A stretch of 26,520 bases of DNA from Candidatus Muiribacterium halophilum (GCA_023228995.1 JALOAD010000045.1:1-26520); one strand, 5' to 3'; counted from the first letter of the stretch, positions 16,239 through 23,931 are shown. The notes: generated from the letters alone by a model not told the origin. Numbers and translations: made by a program.

Positions 16239-17010
16239 ATTTAATATATTTTAATATTCTATTAAGACTTTCTTTATCTTTTTTATATAAAAAGCTTATA
16301 TTTTTGCTTTTATTAACAAATTCTCCAATATTATCAAATAAATTCTGCATATTAATAAATTCTAATTTGTTAAATTGTAATTTGTTAATATTAATATTAA
16401 TAAATTTCATATTATGACTTTCGTTTAATATTATCATTAAAGATTTAGATTTTTCAACTTCAATTACTTTATTAATTTGTTTTTCATTTAAAAATATATT
16501 TACAGTGTTTGTAAACTTAAAATCATTAATAATATTATTATTGATAATATCAACATTTTTAATATATTTATTTTTTTCTTTTAAAAAAAAGCCAGTAAAT
16601 ATTGCATTTAAGTTATTTATAGGAAGAAAATCTTCAGAATATAAAATTACATTAGAAAGTTTATTAATAAGAAAATTACCTAAAGTAGATTTTCCTTGTT
16701 CTGATTTTCCGTGAATACAAAATAAAGTATTATTATAAATAAATGAAAAACAATGTAAAACAGGGTTATTTTTCCATATATAATAATATTGACTTGATAT
16801 ATATTTTAATAAATCATTATCAATATTTTTGTCATTAAAATAAATTTTGGCTTTTTTTAAATTATTATTAAAAGTTAATATAAACCTGACAGTTTTATTA
16901 ACATAAACGATAAGGTTGTTTTTTTGATTAAATTGAAAATAAAATCTTTCTTTTTCAGAAAACAGCTGACATTTTAAATTTTTTTTATATTTAAAAAAAA
17001 TATCCCACAT
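16231..17010 (-). CDS. HPr-kinase-like lasso peptide kinase
   Basis: This 259-residue protein has an HprK-like ATPase core. The Walker A is GKSEQGKST at residues 101-109, preceded by the strand NNTLFCIH. An ILYSEDFLPI segment with Asp127 follows, equivalent to the SDD loop of the family. The N-terminal 90 residues are divergent, as is usual for lasso-associated members. Relatives in paeninodin-type clusters phosphorylate the side chain of the C-terminal Ser of the precursor, and the precursor encoded 10 bases upstream does end in Ser. No strong ribosome binding site is seen, so translation may be coupled to the precursor. A regulatory HPr kinase is unlikely because no HPr gene is near and the context is biosynthetic. 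Confidence 0.85.
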   Translation of the reverse strand: MWDIFFKYKKNLKCQLFSEKERFYFQFNQKNNLIVYVNKTVRFILTFNNNLKKAKIYFNDKNIDNDLLKYISSQYYYIWKNNPVLHCFSFIYNNTLFCIHGKSEQGKSTLGNFLINKLSNVILYSEDFLPINNLNAIFTGFFLKEKNKYIKNVDIINNNIINDFKFTNTVNIFLNEKQINKVIEVEKSKSLMIILNESHNMKFINININKLQFNKLEFINMQNLFDNIGEFVNKSKNISFLYKKDKESLNRILKYIKYE

Positions 17011-17020
17011 GATTAATATA

Positions 17021-17164
17021 TCATGAAACTACTATTGTAGTATAAGCCATCCATCCGTCAGAAGTTTGACTGCCTCCACCTTTGGTCAAATTACTAACTT
17101 TACCCAGATAAGTGATTGTTGGTTTTTTATAAACTGATTTTTTTATACTTTTTTTTTCTGACAT
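17021..17164 (-). CDS. Lasso peptide precursor (47 aa)
   Basis: A 47-codon frame starts at 17164 and stops with TGA at 17021. The leader (1-28) shows the RRE-recognition pattern Y12xxP15, L20-G21 and the conserved Thr27 at position -2, ending NLTK as in microcin J25. The predicted core, residues 29-47, is GGGSQTSDGWMAYTTIVVS. Gly1 and Asp8 are correctly placed for an 8-residue macrolactam, leaving an 11-residue tail with bulky W10 and Y13 as possible plugs. The core ends in Ser, the target of lasso kinases. A strong GGAG is 5 bases before the ATG. The leader codons overlap the cyclase C-terminus by 38 bases, and the kinase starts 10 bases downstream. The product is a RiPP, made in the cytoplasm and probably exported. 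Confidence 0.93.
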   Translation of the reverse strand: MSEKKSIKKSVYKKPTITYLGKVSNLTKGGGSQTSDGWMAYTTIVVS

Positions 17165-18458
17165 TATTTCTCCATATTTTGTAACTCATTGTGCTTATAT
17201 TTTTATTATATAATTTGAAACTATTATTTTCAAATTTAATATTAAAAAGTTCTTTAAGAAAACTATTAAAAGTAATTTTCAATCCTGCATCTTGGGTAAT
17301 ATTATAAAGATGTTTTTTTAATTTTTTGGAATCTTTTCCAAATTCAAGAATATCATTGTATTTTTTATTTAAAAACCATGAAACTACACTTTTATCAAGT
17401 AATGGATAAGCTGGAAATAAATTATATTCACTAAGAATATTATAAATCATTTCAAGATTAAATAAAAAAATAGAAGATTTTAAATAATTCAAAATACCAC
17501 CTTTAAAAAAACTGCCTTTATAAGTATTAAAATCACATAATTCAAACATATTTTTTAAAAATCTTCTTTTTTTCCACAAAATATTTAAATTTCCTCTATA
17601 AAAATAATCTTTAAGAAGATTAAAAGTCTGATCTCTACCCTGAATTTCATCACCACCAATTCCATAAAAAACAGTATTAATATTCTCATCAACCATTTTT
17701 TTTAATAAAGGTCTAAAAATCTCAGTATTTGGATTAAATATATAATCTATTGATTTATAATTCTTTTTATTGAATTTAAATTTTTCCTTAAATGGAAAAT
17801 AAACAAATCTATCTTTTCCTTTTGTTCTTTTATTTATAATATTTTCACATTTTTCATCAAAAACAAGTGAATACGGCTTAATGTCTGAACATATTTGCCA
17901 AATTACATTAGAATCTGTTCCTTCACTTAAAAAAATACTATTGTTTTGAAACTTTCTTTTATTAATATTTTTTTCTATTAAATATTTTAAGGAAATATCA
18001 TTATATTTATTTGTTATATAAGGTTTTAAAATTTTTTTATTATTAAATAAATCAACAATTTCTTCAGGTATAAGTCTATTGATATTTTTAAAAACAGTTA
18101 AATGTGGCGAAATTTCTTTAATTGAAAATATTTTGTTTACAATATCTTTTGAATTTATTTTTAAATCTGGAAAATATGAAAATTTATCAGAAATATAAAA
18201 AGAATTTCCAGCTTTTTTGAAATATAATGGAACTGCTCCAGGAAATGTTCTATATAACAAGGTTTTACATGAGGTTTTTATAATACAAGCAAAATCACCT
18301 TCAACTAAATTAAAAAAATCTTTAATTAAAATATTAGAATTTAATTTAATAAACAATCTCCCCCAATAATAAAGTGTAAAAGTATTAAATTTTATAATTT
18401 TAAGATTTTTCGAATTAAGAATTTCAATATTATTTTTATTTATACAGAGTATTGGCAT
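17127..18458 (-). CDS. Lasso cyclase (asparagine synthetase-like C protein)
   Basis: The enzyme is expected to adenylate the Asp8 side chain of the core and close the ring with Gly1. Over its 443 residues it shows the asparagine synthetase B layout. A degenerate N-terminal glutaminase-like domain (GDFACIIKTSCKTLLYRTFPGAVPLYF) lacks the catalytic N-terminal Cys. The ATP pyrophosphatase domain has the P-loop LSEGTDSN (about 177-184) and GIGGDEIQGRD (about 266-276), the equivalents of SGGxDS and GxGGDE. The longest frame begins at 18560, but AAGG lies 6 bases upstream of the ATG at 18458, so I start it there. It overlaps B2 by 23 bases and the precursor by 38. Ordinary asparagine synthetase is excluded by the missing Cys and the context. 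Confidence 0.88.
   Translation of the reverse strand: MPILCINKNNIEILNSKNLKIIKFNTFTLYYWGRLFIKLNSNILIKDFFNLVEGDFACIIKTSCKTLLYRTFPGAVPLYFKKAGNSFYISDKFSYFPDLKINSKDIVNKIFSIKEISPHLTVFKNINRLIPEEIVDLFNNKKILKPYITNKYNDISLKYLIEKNINKRKFQNNSIFLSEGTDSNVIWQICSDIKPYSLVFDEKCENIINKRTKGKDRFVYFPFKEKFKFNKKNYKSIDYIFNPNTEIFRPLLKKMVDENINTVFYGIGGDEIQGRDQTFNLLKDYFYRGNLNILWKKRRFLKNMFELCDFNTYKGSFFKGGILNYLKSSIFLFNLEMIYNILSEYNLFPAYPLLDKSVVSWFLNKKYNDILEFGKDSKKLKKHLYNITQDAGLKITFNSFLKELFNIKFENNSFKLYNKNISTMSYKIWRNNVRKKKYKKISL
17170..17173 (-). promoter_or_regulatory. Ribosome binding site of the lasso precursor
   Basis: GGAG with 5-base spacing to the ATG at 17164-17162. It is the best site in the lasso cluster and lies inside the cyclase gene; it decides the precursor start and suggests the peptide is translated more strongly than its neighbours. 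Confidence 0.75.
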
Positions 18459-18792
18459 ATTTAACCTTAGCATGAAATTTAAAAGTTTGATTTCTTTTGT
18501 AAATTTTAATATGTAATTTAGGATTTTTACCTGAATTTTTATTAATAATATATAAAGCAATACTTTTTTTTAGACAGTTTTTAAAAAATGTGTTAAATAT
18601 TTGTGGTGTTTTGTAATAATCAGAAAAAAATCTTAATCTAGATATTTTTCTCATAATTTTAATAGAAATATCAAAAGAAATAGTTAAAAAAAATGAAAAA
18701 CTTGAATAAAGAATTATAAAATATAGATTTTTAATTATCCTCAAAATTAAAAATACCACTTTTTTTAAGATCATTAACAATATCATTAACAT
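18436..18792 (-). CDS. Lasso leader peptidase B2 (transglutaminase-like), short form
   Basis: This should remove the leader after Lys28 using a Cys-His-Asp triad. The N-terminal part is hydrophobic and fits the LRxxRxxLLxEA-like helix of B2 proteins. The catalytic Cys73 lies in KNCLKKSIALYIINKNSG, equivalent to RCLxRSLALxxLLRRxG, and His107 in KFHAKVKYANTLYK, equivalent to HAWVEVDG. The protein stops 11 residues after the His, just where the third triad residue (Asp in McjB) is expected, so the acid is missing or supplied otherwise. The start is uncertain: the longest frame opens at 18792 inside the PqqD-like gene, without a clear ribosome binding site, and later ATG or TTG codons are possible. 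Size is 118 residues against about 140-150 in the family. Confidence 0.7.
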   Translation of the reverse strand: MLMILLMILKKVVFLILRIIKNLYFIILYSSFSFFLTISFDISIKIMRKISRLRFFSDYYKTPQIFNTFFKNCLKKSIALYIINKNSGKNPKLHIKIYKRNQTFKFHAKVKYANTLYK

Positions 18793-19018
18793 CTTTTAAA
18801 ATGTCATATTCAGGAGCTTCTGGATATTCTGTTTTAAGAATTGACATTACTTCCCCGAAAGACAGACTATCCTTTATAAACATTTTAAAAATTTTTGCAG
18901 CTGTTTCATTTAATGAAAAATATTTACCTGATAAAAGGTCGAGGATGATTAGTTCATCCCCAACCTGTGAATATAATATATTATCAGGTGATGTAATTTT
19001 ACTCTCTGTTTTTAACAT
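18731..19018 (-). CDS. PqqD-like RiPP recognition element (lasso B1)
   Basis: This 95-residue PqqD-family protein should bind the leader peptide and present the precursor to B2 and the cyclase. The family pattern is clear: DELIILDLLSGKYFSLNETAAKIFKMF (equivalent to xxxVLLDLExGxYFxLNxxGxxIW), a variable loop, then VMSILKTEYPEAPEYDILKDVNDIVNDLKKSGIF. Its ATG overlaps the stop codon of the nucleoside transporter as TAATG, so translation is probably coupled to that gene; only a weak ribosome binding site is seen. It is the first gene of the lasso block, and its 3' end overlaps the B2 frame. Confidence 0.88.
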   Translation of the reverse strand: MLKTESKITSPDNILYSQVGDELIILDLLSGKYFSLNETAAKIFKMFIKDSLSFGEVMSILKTEYPEAPEYDILKDVNDIVNDLKKSGIFNFEDN

Positions 19019-20361
19019 TAATTAATACCAATTAAAATATCTTTTTGAGTATATTGTTGTGTAATTGAATTTTGATTCTGTAAAGCTTTTCCAAATTCCT
19101 GTAACTCTTTATCTTTATCAAAAGCTTTTGGAGTTTCTGTAAAAAGCATACCAGCAATAGTTGCAGTCATAAAAGCAGCTAAAGTACCACCAATCATAGA
19201 ACGGATTCCAAGTTTTGCAAGAAGAGGTTTTTTGTTTGGTGCTATAGAACCGATTCCACCAATCTGAATTGCAATAGAAGAAAAATTCGCAAATCCGCAT
19301 AAAGCATAAGTTGCAATAACTTGAGCTCTTTCGCTCATTCCTTCTTTAATCATAACAGCAAGGTCAGCATAACCAACAAATTCATTAATAACAGTTTTAA
19401 CACCTAAAAGCTGACCTACTTTATACATTTCTGCTGAAGGAACACCCATTATCCAAGCAAGAGGTGCAAAAATCCATGATAATATAACTTGAAGACTAAG
19501 ATTTAATCCAAACAATAAACCTGCTTTCATTATTATAAAATTAATAACAGCAATAAGTGCAATAAAAGCAAGAAGCATACCAGCAACATTTATAGCAAGA
19601 GCAACTCCATCAGAAGCACCAGTTGCTGCTGCATCAATAACATTTACAGTTGTTTTTTCAAGTTTTATTTCACAACCATCACAAGTTTTTGATTTTTCAG
19701 TTTCAGGAATCATAAGTTTTGCCATTACAATCGCTGCTGGAGCCGACATTATAGAAGCGGCAAGAAGATGTCCAGCATTAATTCCCATGCCTGCAAAAGC
19801 TGCCATAACTCCACCTGCAACCGTAGCCATTCCGCCTGTCATAAGAGTCATAATCTCGGATTTTGTCATTGAATTAATATAAGGCTTAACAACTAATGGA
19901 GCTTCAGTTTGACCAACAAAAACATTAGCAGCACAAGAAAGTGATTCTGCTCCTGAAACTTTCATAGTTTTTGTCATTACCTTTGCCATTATACTAACTA
20001 TTTTTTGCATAATTCCCAAATGATAAAGAACACTCATAAATGATGAGAAAAATATTATAGTAGGAAGTACCTGAAAAGCAAATATATAACCAAAAGTATT
20101 CATATCAGTTATTAAATTGCCAAAAATAAAAGTTGAACCCTCAGCTGTAAAGCCTAAAAGAACATCAACTGCTTCTTTTACTTTTGAAAAAAACCATTTT
20201 CCAGGATAAGTTCTTAATACTATAAGTGCAAAAACAAATTGCAATGCTACGCCTGAACCTACAAGTCTCCAGTCAACCTTTTTTTTATTTTCACTAAAAA
20301 GATAACCAATACCAATCATTACAAAAAGACCTACAAACGAAATTAAATTCTCAAAATTCAT
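19018..20361 (-). CDS. Concentrative nucleoside transporter (CNT/NupC family)
   Basis: This 447-residue inner-membrane symporter brings in nucleosides with Na+ or H+. The CNT signatures are visible: SAVLYxxGIMQ-like SVLYHLGIMQKIV, GAESLSCAANVFVGQTEAPLVVKPYI, TGGMATVAGGVMAAFAGMGI, AASIMSAPAAIVMAKLMIPE, NEFVGYADL and TYALCGFANFSSIAIQIGGIGSIAP. A hydrophobic N-terminus with the expected three short helices precedes the core. The start follows iorB by 1 base, with GAGGGG 7 bases upstream. Its stop overlaps the lasso PqqD-like gene. Substrate preference (purine or pyrimidine) cannot be read. Confidence 0.93.
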   Translation of the reverse strand: MNFENLISFVGLFVMIGIGYLFSENKKKVDWRLVGSGVALQFVFALIVLRTYPGKWFFSKVKEAVDVLLGFTAEGSTFIFGNLITDMNTFGYIFAFQVLPTIIFFSSFMSVLYHLGIMQKIVSIMAKVMTKTMKVSGAESLSCAANVFVGQTEAPLVVKPYINSMTKSEIMTLMTGGMATVAGGVMAAFAGMGINAGHLLAASIMSAPAAIVMAKLMIPETEKSKTCDGCEIKLEKTTVNVIDAAATGASDGVALAINVAGMLLAFIALIAVINFIIMKAGLLFGLNLSLQVILSWIFAPLAWIMGVPSAEMYKVGQLLGVKTVINEFVGYADLAVMIKEGMSERAQVIATYALCGFANFSSIAIQIGGIGSIAPNKKPLLAKLGIRSMIGGTLAAFMTATIAGMLFTETPKAFDKDKELQEFGKALQNQNSITQQYTQKDILIGIN

Positions 20362-20362
20362 G

Positions 20363-20950
20363 CTATTTCCCCTCGGTTATTTTTCTACCTTCTTCAAAAG
20401 CAAGAAGATTTTTTTCAATAAACTTTGATTTTATATTTTTTTCAAAACCTATTTTCCAATCCATTATATCAATTTCTATAAAATTTGAAAACATGCCCAA
20501 AAGAATTGAATTTGCGAATTTAATATTTCCAAATTTGTTTAAAGATAAATCATGTGCATCAATGCTAAAAACCCTTTTAAACCCATTTTTAGTAAGAATA
20601 TCTTTAGTGTTTTTTGGATATTCAAAATTACCAGCAGTCACGGTTATTGGTAAAAATTTAAAATCATTAAGTATAAAAACAGTATTTTTGGAAAAATTTT
20701 CAAGATAACGAAGAACTTCCATACTTTCTAAAGAAATCATAAAATCTACACCTTTAAGTGGAACAACTGGTGAATATATTTTTTTTCCGTATCTTATCTG
20801 ACTGGTAACACTTCCACCTCGTTGAGAAAGACCGTGTATTTCTGATTTTTTTACATCAAAATCTTTCAAAAACAATATAGTAGAAATAATTTTACTTGCA
20901 GTAATAATACCTTGTCCACCAACACCAGCAAGCATAATATTTTTATTCAT
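20363..20950 (-). CDS. iorB: Indolepyruvate ferredoxin oxidoreductase, beta subunit
   Basis: This is the 195-residue gamma-type subunit of a 2-oxoacid:ferredoxin oxidoreductase. It begins with NIMLAGVGGQGIITASKIIS, contains SEIHGLSQRGGSVTSQIRYG and SPVVPLKGVDFMISLESMEVLRYL, and ends in a charged helix. With IorA it oxidatively decarboxylates arylpyruvates from aromatic amino acids to acyl-CoA, reducing ferredoxin. I chose the ATG at 20950 instead of that at 20986 because GGGGG lies 6 bases before it. This leaves an 8-base ATGAATAA overlap with iorA, and the motif starts four residues in. Confidence 0.93.
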   Translation of the reverse strand: MNKNIMLAGVGGQGIITASKIISTILFLKDFDVKKSEIHGLSQRGGSVTSQIRYGKKIYSPVVPLKGVDFMISLESMEVLRYLENFSKNTVFILNDFKFLPITVTAGNFEYPKNTKDILTKNGFKRVFSIDAHDLSLNKFGNIKFANSILLGMFSNFIEIDIMDWKIGFEKNIKSKFIEKNLLAFEEGRKITEGK

Positions 20951-22658
20951 GTATAGCCCCCTTTGGACATACTTGAGCACATACATTACAACCTAAACAA
21001 AAATCCTCCATTATCCTTATTTCTCCATTTTGCATAGTAATTGCCGGACATCCTACTTTAAGACATAGTTTACATTTAATACATTTACTCTGATCAACTT
21101 TTCTTGGATTACCAGCTTTTTCTTTTCTAATCATAATACATGGCTGTCTTAAAATAACAACTTTCAAACCTGTATTTTCTTTTGAAGCTCTAACTTCTAT
21201 TTCAATTTCTTTAACATTGAAAGCATCAATTACTTTAACATCATCAATACCAATTGCTTTAATTATTTTTTCAATATCAACATTACTAGTAGATAAAGTG
21301 TTTGAAGAAGGATTTATTTGTCCTCCAGTCATTGCAGTAATTGAATTATCAAGAATAAATACAGTTGAAACACCTTTATTATAAAAAGTATTAATAATAC
21401 CATTTATACCTGTATGAAAAAATGTAGAATCACCAATAACTCCAACAGCTTTTTCTCCAGCTAAAGCAAAACCATGAGACATTGTAATAGAAGCACCCAT
21501 ACAAATTATAGTATCCATACTATGAAATGGAGGAAGAACTCCAAGTCCATAACAACCAATATCACCTGTAACTTTCAATTTATGTTTTGAAAGAAGAAAA
21601 AACAAAGCTCTATGAGGACATGCAGGGCATAACTGAGGAGGTCTAGGTGGTAGTTTTGGACAATTAAATTCAGTTTTTTCAAGCTTTTTTGAATTAATAC
21701 TAGCTTTTACTTTTTCAATAGAAAGTTCATCAATAATAAATTCAGAAGGTTTTTTTCTAATATTACAATTTAAATTAATAAGTTTTATATTTTCATATAA
21801 AAAATCATCATTTTCTTCTATAATTATTATTTCATCAAGGTTTTCACAAAAATCTATAAGAGATTTTTCAGGCAATGGATAAACCATTCCAAGTTTAAAT
21901 ATAGGGTAATTATCAAAATTTTCCATTACATAATTAAAAGCATTACCAGAAGTTATAATACCAGTTTTTATATTACTATTTTTATTAATAACAGTATTGA
22001 AATCACAAGAATCACTCCATTCTTTAATATCAGAAAGTCGTTTTTCAACAGCTTCATGTCTTTTTAATGCAAAAACAGGTATCATAGCTCTCTTAGGAGA
22101 ATCTTTCACATATTCCTTTTTTGGAATTTCTAATCTATCTGAAGTATTTACAATTCCATGCGTATGACAAATTCTAGTTGTTATTCTAAAAAGCACAGGA
22201 ACATCAAACTTTTCAGATAATTCATAAGATAATTTTATAAAATCAATACATTCTTGAGAATCTGAAGGCTCAATAACTGGGCATTTTGCAGCTTTACCAT
22301 AATTTCTATTATCCTGCTCGTTTTGAGAAGAAAAAACCCCAGGTTCATCTGCTGTTACAACTACAAAACCACCATTTACACCTGTATATACTGAAGTGAA
22401 AAAAGGATCTGCTGCAACATTAAGACCAACTTGTTTCATACAAGCAAGAGATCTTTTACCAGCAATGCAAGCACCATAAGCTACTTCATAAGCAACTTTT
22501 TCATTTGTACCCCACTCTGAATAAATCTCATTATACTGTCCAATAGATTCAATTATCTCAGTGGAAGGAGTTCCTGGATATGCTGAGGAAACACTAACTC
22601 CTGCTTCATAAGCACCTCTAGCTACCGCTTCATTACCTGTCAAAAACATCTTTGCCAT
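20943..22658 (-). CDS. iorA: Indolepyruvate ferredoxin oxidoreductase, alpha subunit
   Basis: This 571-residue thiamine-diphosphate enzyme subunit has domains in the standard order. The pyrimidine-binding domain has GNEAVARGAYEAGVSVSSAYPGTPSTE, EWGTNEKVAYEVAYGA and MKQVGLNVAADPFF. A central domain follows, and then the TPP domain with CPACPHRALF, GDIGCYGLG, GDSTFFHTGINGIINTFYN and DNSITAMTGGQ. The C-terminal ferredoxin domain has CIKCKLCLKVGCP and CLGCNVCAQVCP for two [4Fe-4S] clusters, the first with the extended spacing typical of IorA. An AAGGAG site is 5 bases before the start. It follows the 317-residue gene by 24 bases. Confidence 0.96.
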   Translation of the reverse strand: MAKMFLTGNEAVARGAYEAGVSVSSAYPGTPSTEIIESIGQYNEIYSEWGTNEKVAYEVAYGACIAGKRSLACMKQVGLNVAADPFFTSVYTGVNGGFVVVTADEPGVFSSQNEQDNRNYGKAAKCPVIEPSDSQECIDFIKLSYELSEKFDVPVLFRITTRICHTHGIVNTSDRLEIPKKEYVKDSPKRAMIPVFALKRHEAVEKRLSDIKEWSDSCDFNTVINKNSNIKTGIITSGNAFNYVMENFDNYPIFKLGMVYPLPEKSLIDFCENLDEIIIIEENDDFLYENIKLINLNCNIRKKPSEFIIDELSIEKVKASINSKKLEKTEFNCPKLPPRPPQLCPACPHRALFFLLSKHKLKVTGDIGCYGLGVLPPFHSMDTIICMGASITMSHGFALAGEKAVGVIGDSTFFHTGINGIINTFYNKGVSTVFILDNSITAMTGGQINPSSNTLSTSNVDIEKIIKAIGIDDVKVIDAFNVKEIEIEVRASKENTGLKVVILRQPCIMIRKEKAGNPRKVDQSKCIKCKLCLKVGCPAITMQNGEIRIMEDFCLGCNVCAQVCPKGAIHE

Positions 22659-22682
22659 ATCAACTCCTTGATTTACTAGATT

Positions 22683-23636
22683 TTACTGTTTTGTAACAGC
22701 TTCTAATACATTATCAAACAGTTCATGAAAATCTTCAAACCCTTCTGAAATCATATTTTGCACAATATCACATATAACTTTATTTTCAGGTTTACACAAA
22801 AGAAATTCGTTTTCTGTAATAATCTTTGTAAAATAGTATAACACAGCTTCATAACAATTATAAATTAATCTAATTGGATATTTTGAATTTTGAATAAGTT
22901 TTTTAAGATAAGGATTAAATAAATTAAGACCAGTTTCATAAGTAATTATATCTTTATACTGTTCTGTTGGGAAATTTCCTGAAAGAACTTTTCTTTCAAA
23001 ACCAAGAGAAATTGCTTTAATATTATTTTGAATTGAACTGACAATAAAAAACTCCATATTTTCAGGTTCAAAAACAATATTTCCAAACAATTCCCATTTT
23101 CCAACAATATCAATACCATTAACACTAGCTTCTATTTCATTAGCTCGGGAAGATAACATATTTTTTTCTTTACACCAAACATTATTTTTAAATTTTTCAA
23201 AATTCCTATAATATATATCAATAATATCTTTCATTAAATCAGAATAATCTCTAATTGAATTAAGATAATTTTCAGTGGAAAAACCTTGCCAAAAGTCAAA
23301 TTGAAGATATCTATTATTATAATAAACTTCAAAATCAGTAAAATCTTCTTTTTGAAGACAAGTTTCAAGTAAATACCAGTATTTTTTAAAATCTTCTGGA
23401 GAATTTAGACCAAGATATGCTGGAAGTCTAACCATTACATCAAAAAGTTTACCTTCACTACCATTATAATAACTTAGATAACTTCTTAATTCTCTAAGTA
23501 ATTCTTTATCTTTTTCCTCAACTATATCTTTAAAAGCAATTGAATATTCTGTATCAAAATCATTATTGCCCAAATCAAGAATATGAAAAATATAACTTAA
23601 AAATAGATTTTTTTTAACTATTATTCTGTTATTCAT
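22683..23636 (-). CDS. Hypothetical protein, 317 aa
   Basis: I do not recognise this protein. It is soluble, with no signal peptide or membrane helix, rich in aromatic residues and predicted to be mostly helical (for example VRLPAYLGLNSPEDFKKYWYLLETCLQ). A central GKWELFGNIVFEPENMEFFIV stretch may be beta. It has no HExxH, P-loop or cysteine cluster. It lies 24 bases upstream of iorA and directly behind a good promoter, so it is the first gene of the iorAB transcript. That may hint at a related metabolic or regulatory role. Confidence 0.65.
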   Translation of the reverse strand: MNNRIIVKKNLFLSYIFHILDLGNNDFDTEYSIAFKDIVEEKDKELLRELRSYLSYYNGSEGKLFDVMVRLPAYLGLNSPEDFKKYWYLLETCLQKEDFTDFEVYYNNRYLQFDFWQGFSTENYLNSIRDYSDLMKDIIDIYYRNFEKFKNNVWCKEKNMLSSRANEIEASVNGIDIVGKWELFGNIVFEPENMEFFIVSSIQNNIKAISLGFERKVLSGNFPTEQYKDIITYETGLNLFNPYLKKLIQNSKYPIRLIYNCYEAVLYYFTKIITENEFLLCKPENKVICDIVQNMISEGFEDFHELFDNVLEAVTKQ

Positions 23637-23682
23637 ACAATATACCCAAATATTTATTTATTGTTTTTTATTATTAAAAATA

Positions 23683-23711
23683 ATAATACAATCCTGAAAA
23701 ACTATAGTCAA
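23683..23711 (-). promoter_or_regulatory. Promoter of the iorAB (and possibly lasso) operon
   Basis: On the minus strand, -35 TTGACT (23711-23706) and -10 TATTAT (23688-23683) are separated by exactly 17 bases, close to the sigma-70 consensus, about 46 bases before the start codon at 23636. A perfect palindrome TTATTATT-AAA-AATAATAA (23668-23686) overlaps the -10 and start region; in such AT-rich DNA it may be chance. It is the only clear promoter I see for the minus-strand genes down to 14158. Confidence 0.72.
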
Positions 23712-23824
23712 GTTAATGAAGCAATTAGAAATGGTGAAATGGATTTAAAGCTTTTCCTATCTAACTACTTCACTATTTCACGCTCTTATACGCTCCATAT
23801 ACCGTTATTATACTGCTTTTAATA

Positions 23825-23858
23825 CAGATACCGGCTCAGAATCATACCGAGATGACAG
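23825..23858. repeat. Diverged single copy of the 62-bp repeat's first unit
   Basis: It shares CCGGCTCAGAAT and GATGACAG with the copies at 137 and 474. Changes have broken the inverted arms (ATACCGG and CCGAGAT), and there is no second unit. It lies in the intergenic gap between the FGE gene and the 317-residue gene. Confidence 0.7.
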
Positions 23859-23898
23859 GCGAACATATGGAGGGTGACGGAATATGGATTTTTAATTC

Positions 23899-23927
23899 TT
23901 AATTTATGTTCTACTAACATAAATTAA
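23899..23927 (-). terminator. Hairpin after the FGE gene, possible terminator
   Basis: Perfect 12-base arms TTAATTTATGTT / AACATAAATTAA with a 5-base loop start 4 bases after the stop codon. The position is right for a terminator, but the stem is AT-only and no long T run follows on the minus strand, so function is uncertain. Confidence 0.5.
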
Positions 23928-23931
23928 TCTA

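Larger units (their letters stand above)
23637..23931. other. Intergenic region between FGE gene and iorAB operon
   Basis: About 295 bases with no gene. It holds the operon promoter, the diverged repeat copy and the hairpin, all listed separately. No RNA gene or riboswitch is recognisable. Confidence 0.6.

Noticed and set aside
16231-17010. Regulatory HPr kinase/phosphorylase of carbon catabolite control
   Set aside because: No HPr or PTS gene is near, the N-terminal domain is divergent, and it directly follows a lasso precursor with a C-terminal Ser.
17127-18560. True asparagine synthetase
   Set aside because: It lacks the catalytic N-terminal Cys and sits between a B2 peptidase and a lasso precursor, so a lasso cyclase is the better call.
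18731-19018. PQQ biosynthesis PqqD
   Set aside because: No pqqA, B, C or E genes are present; the neighbours form a lasso cluster.
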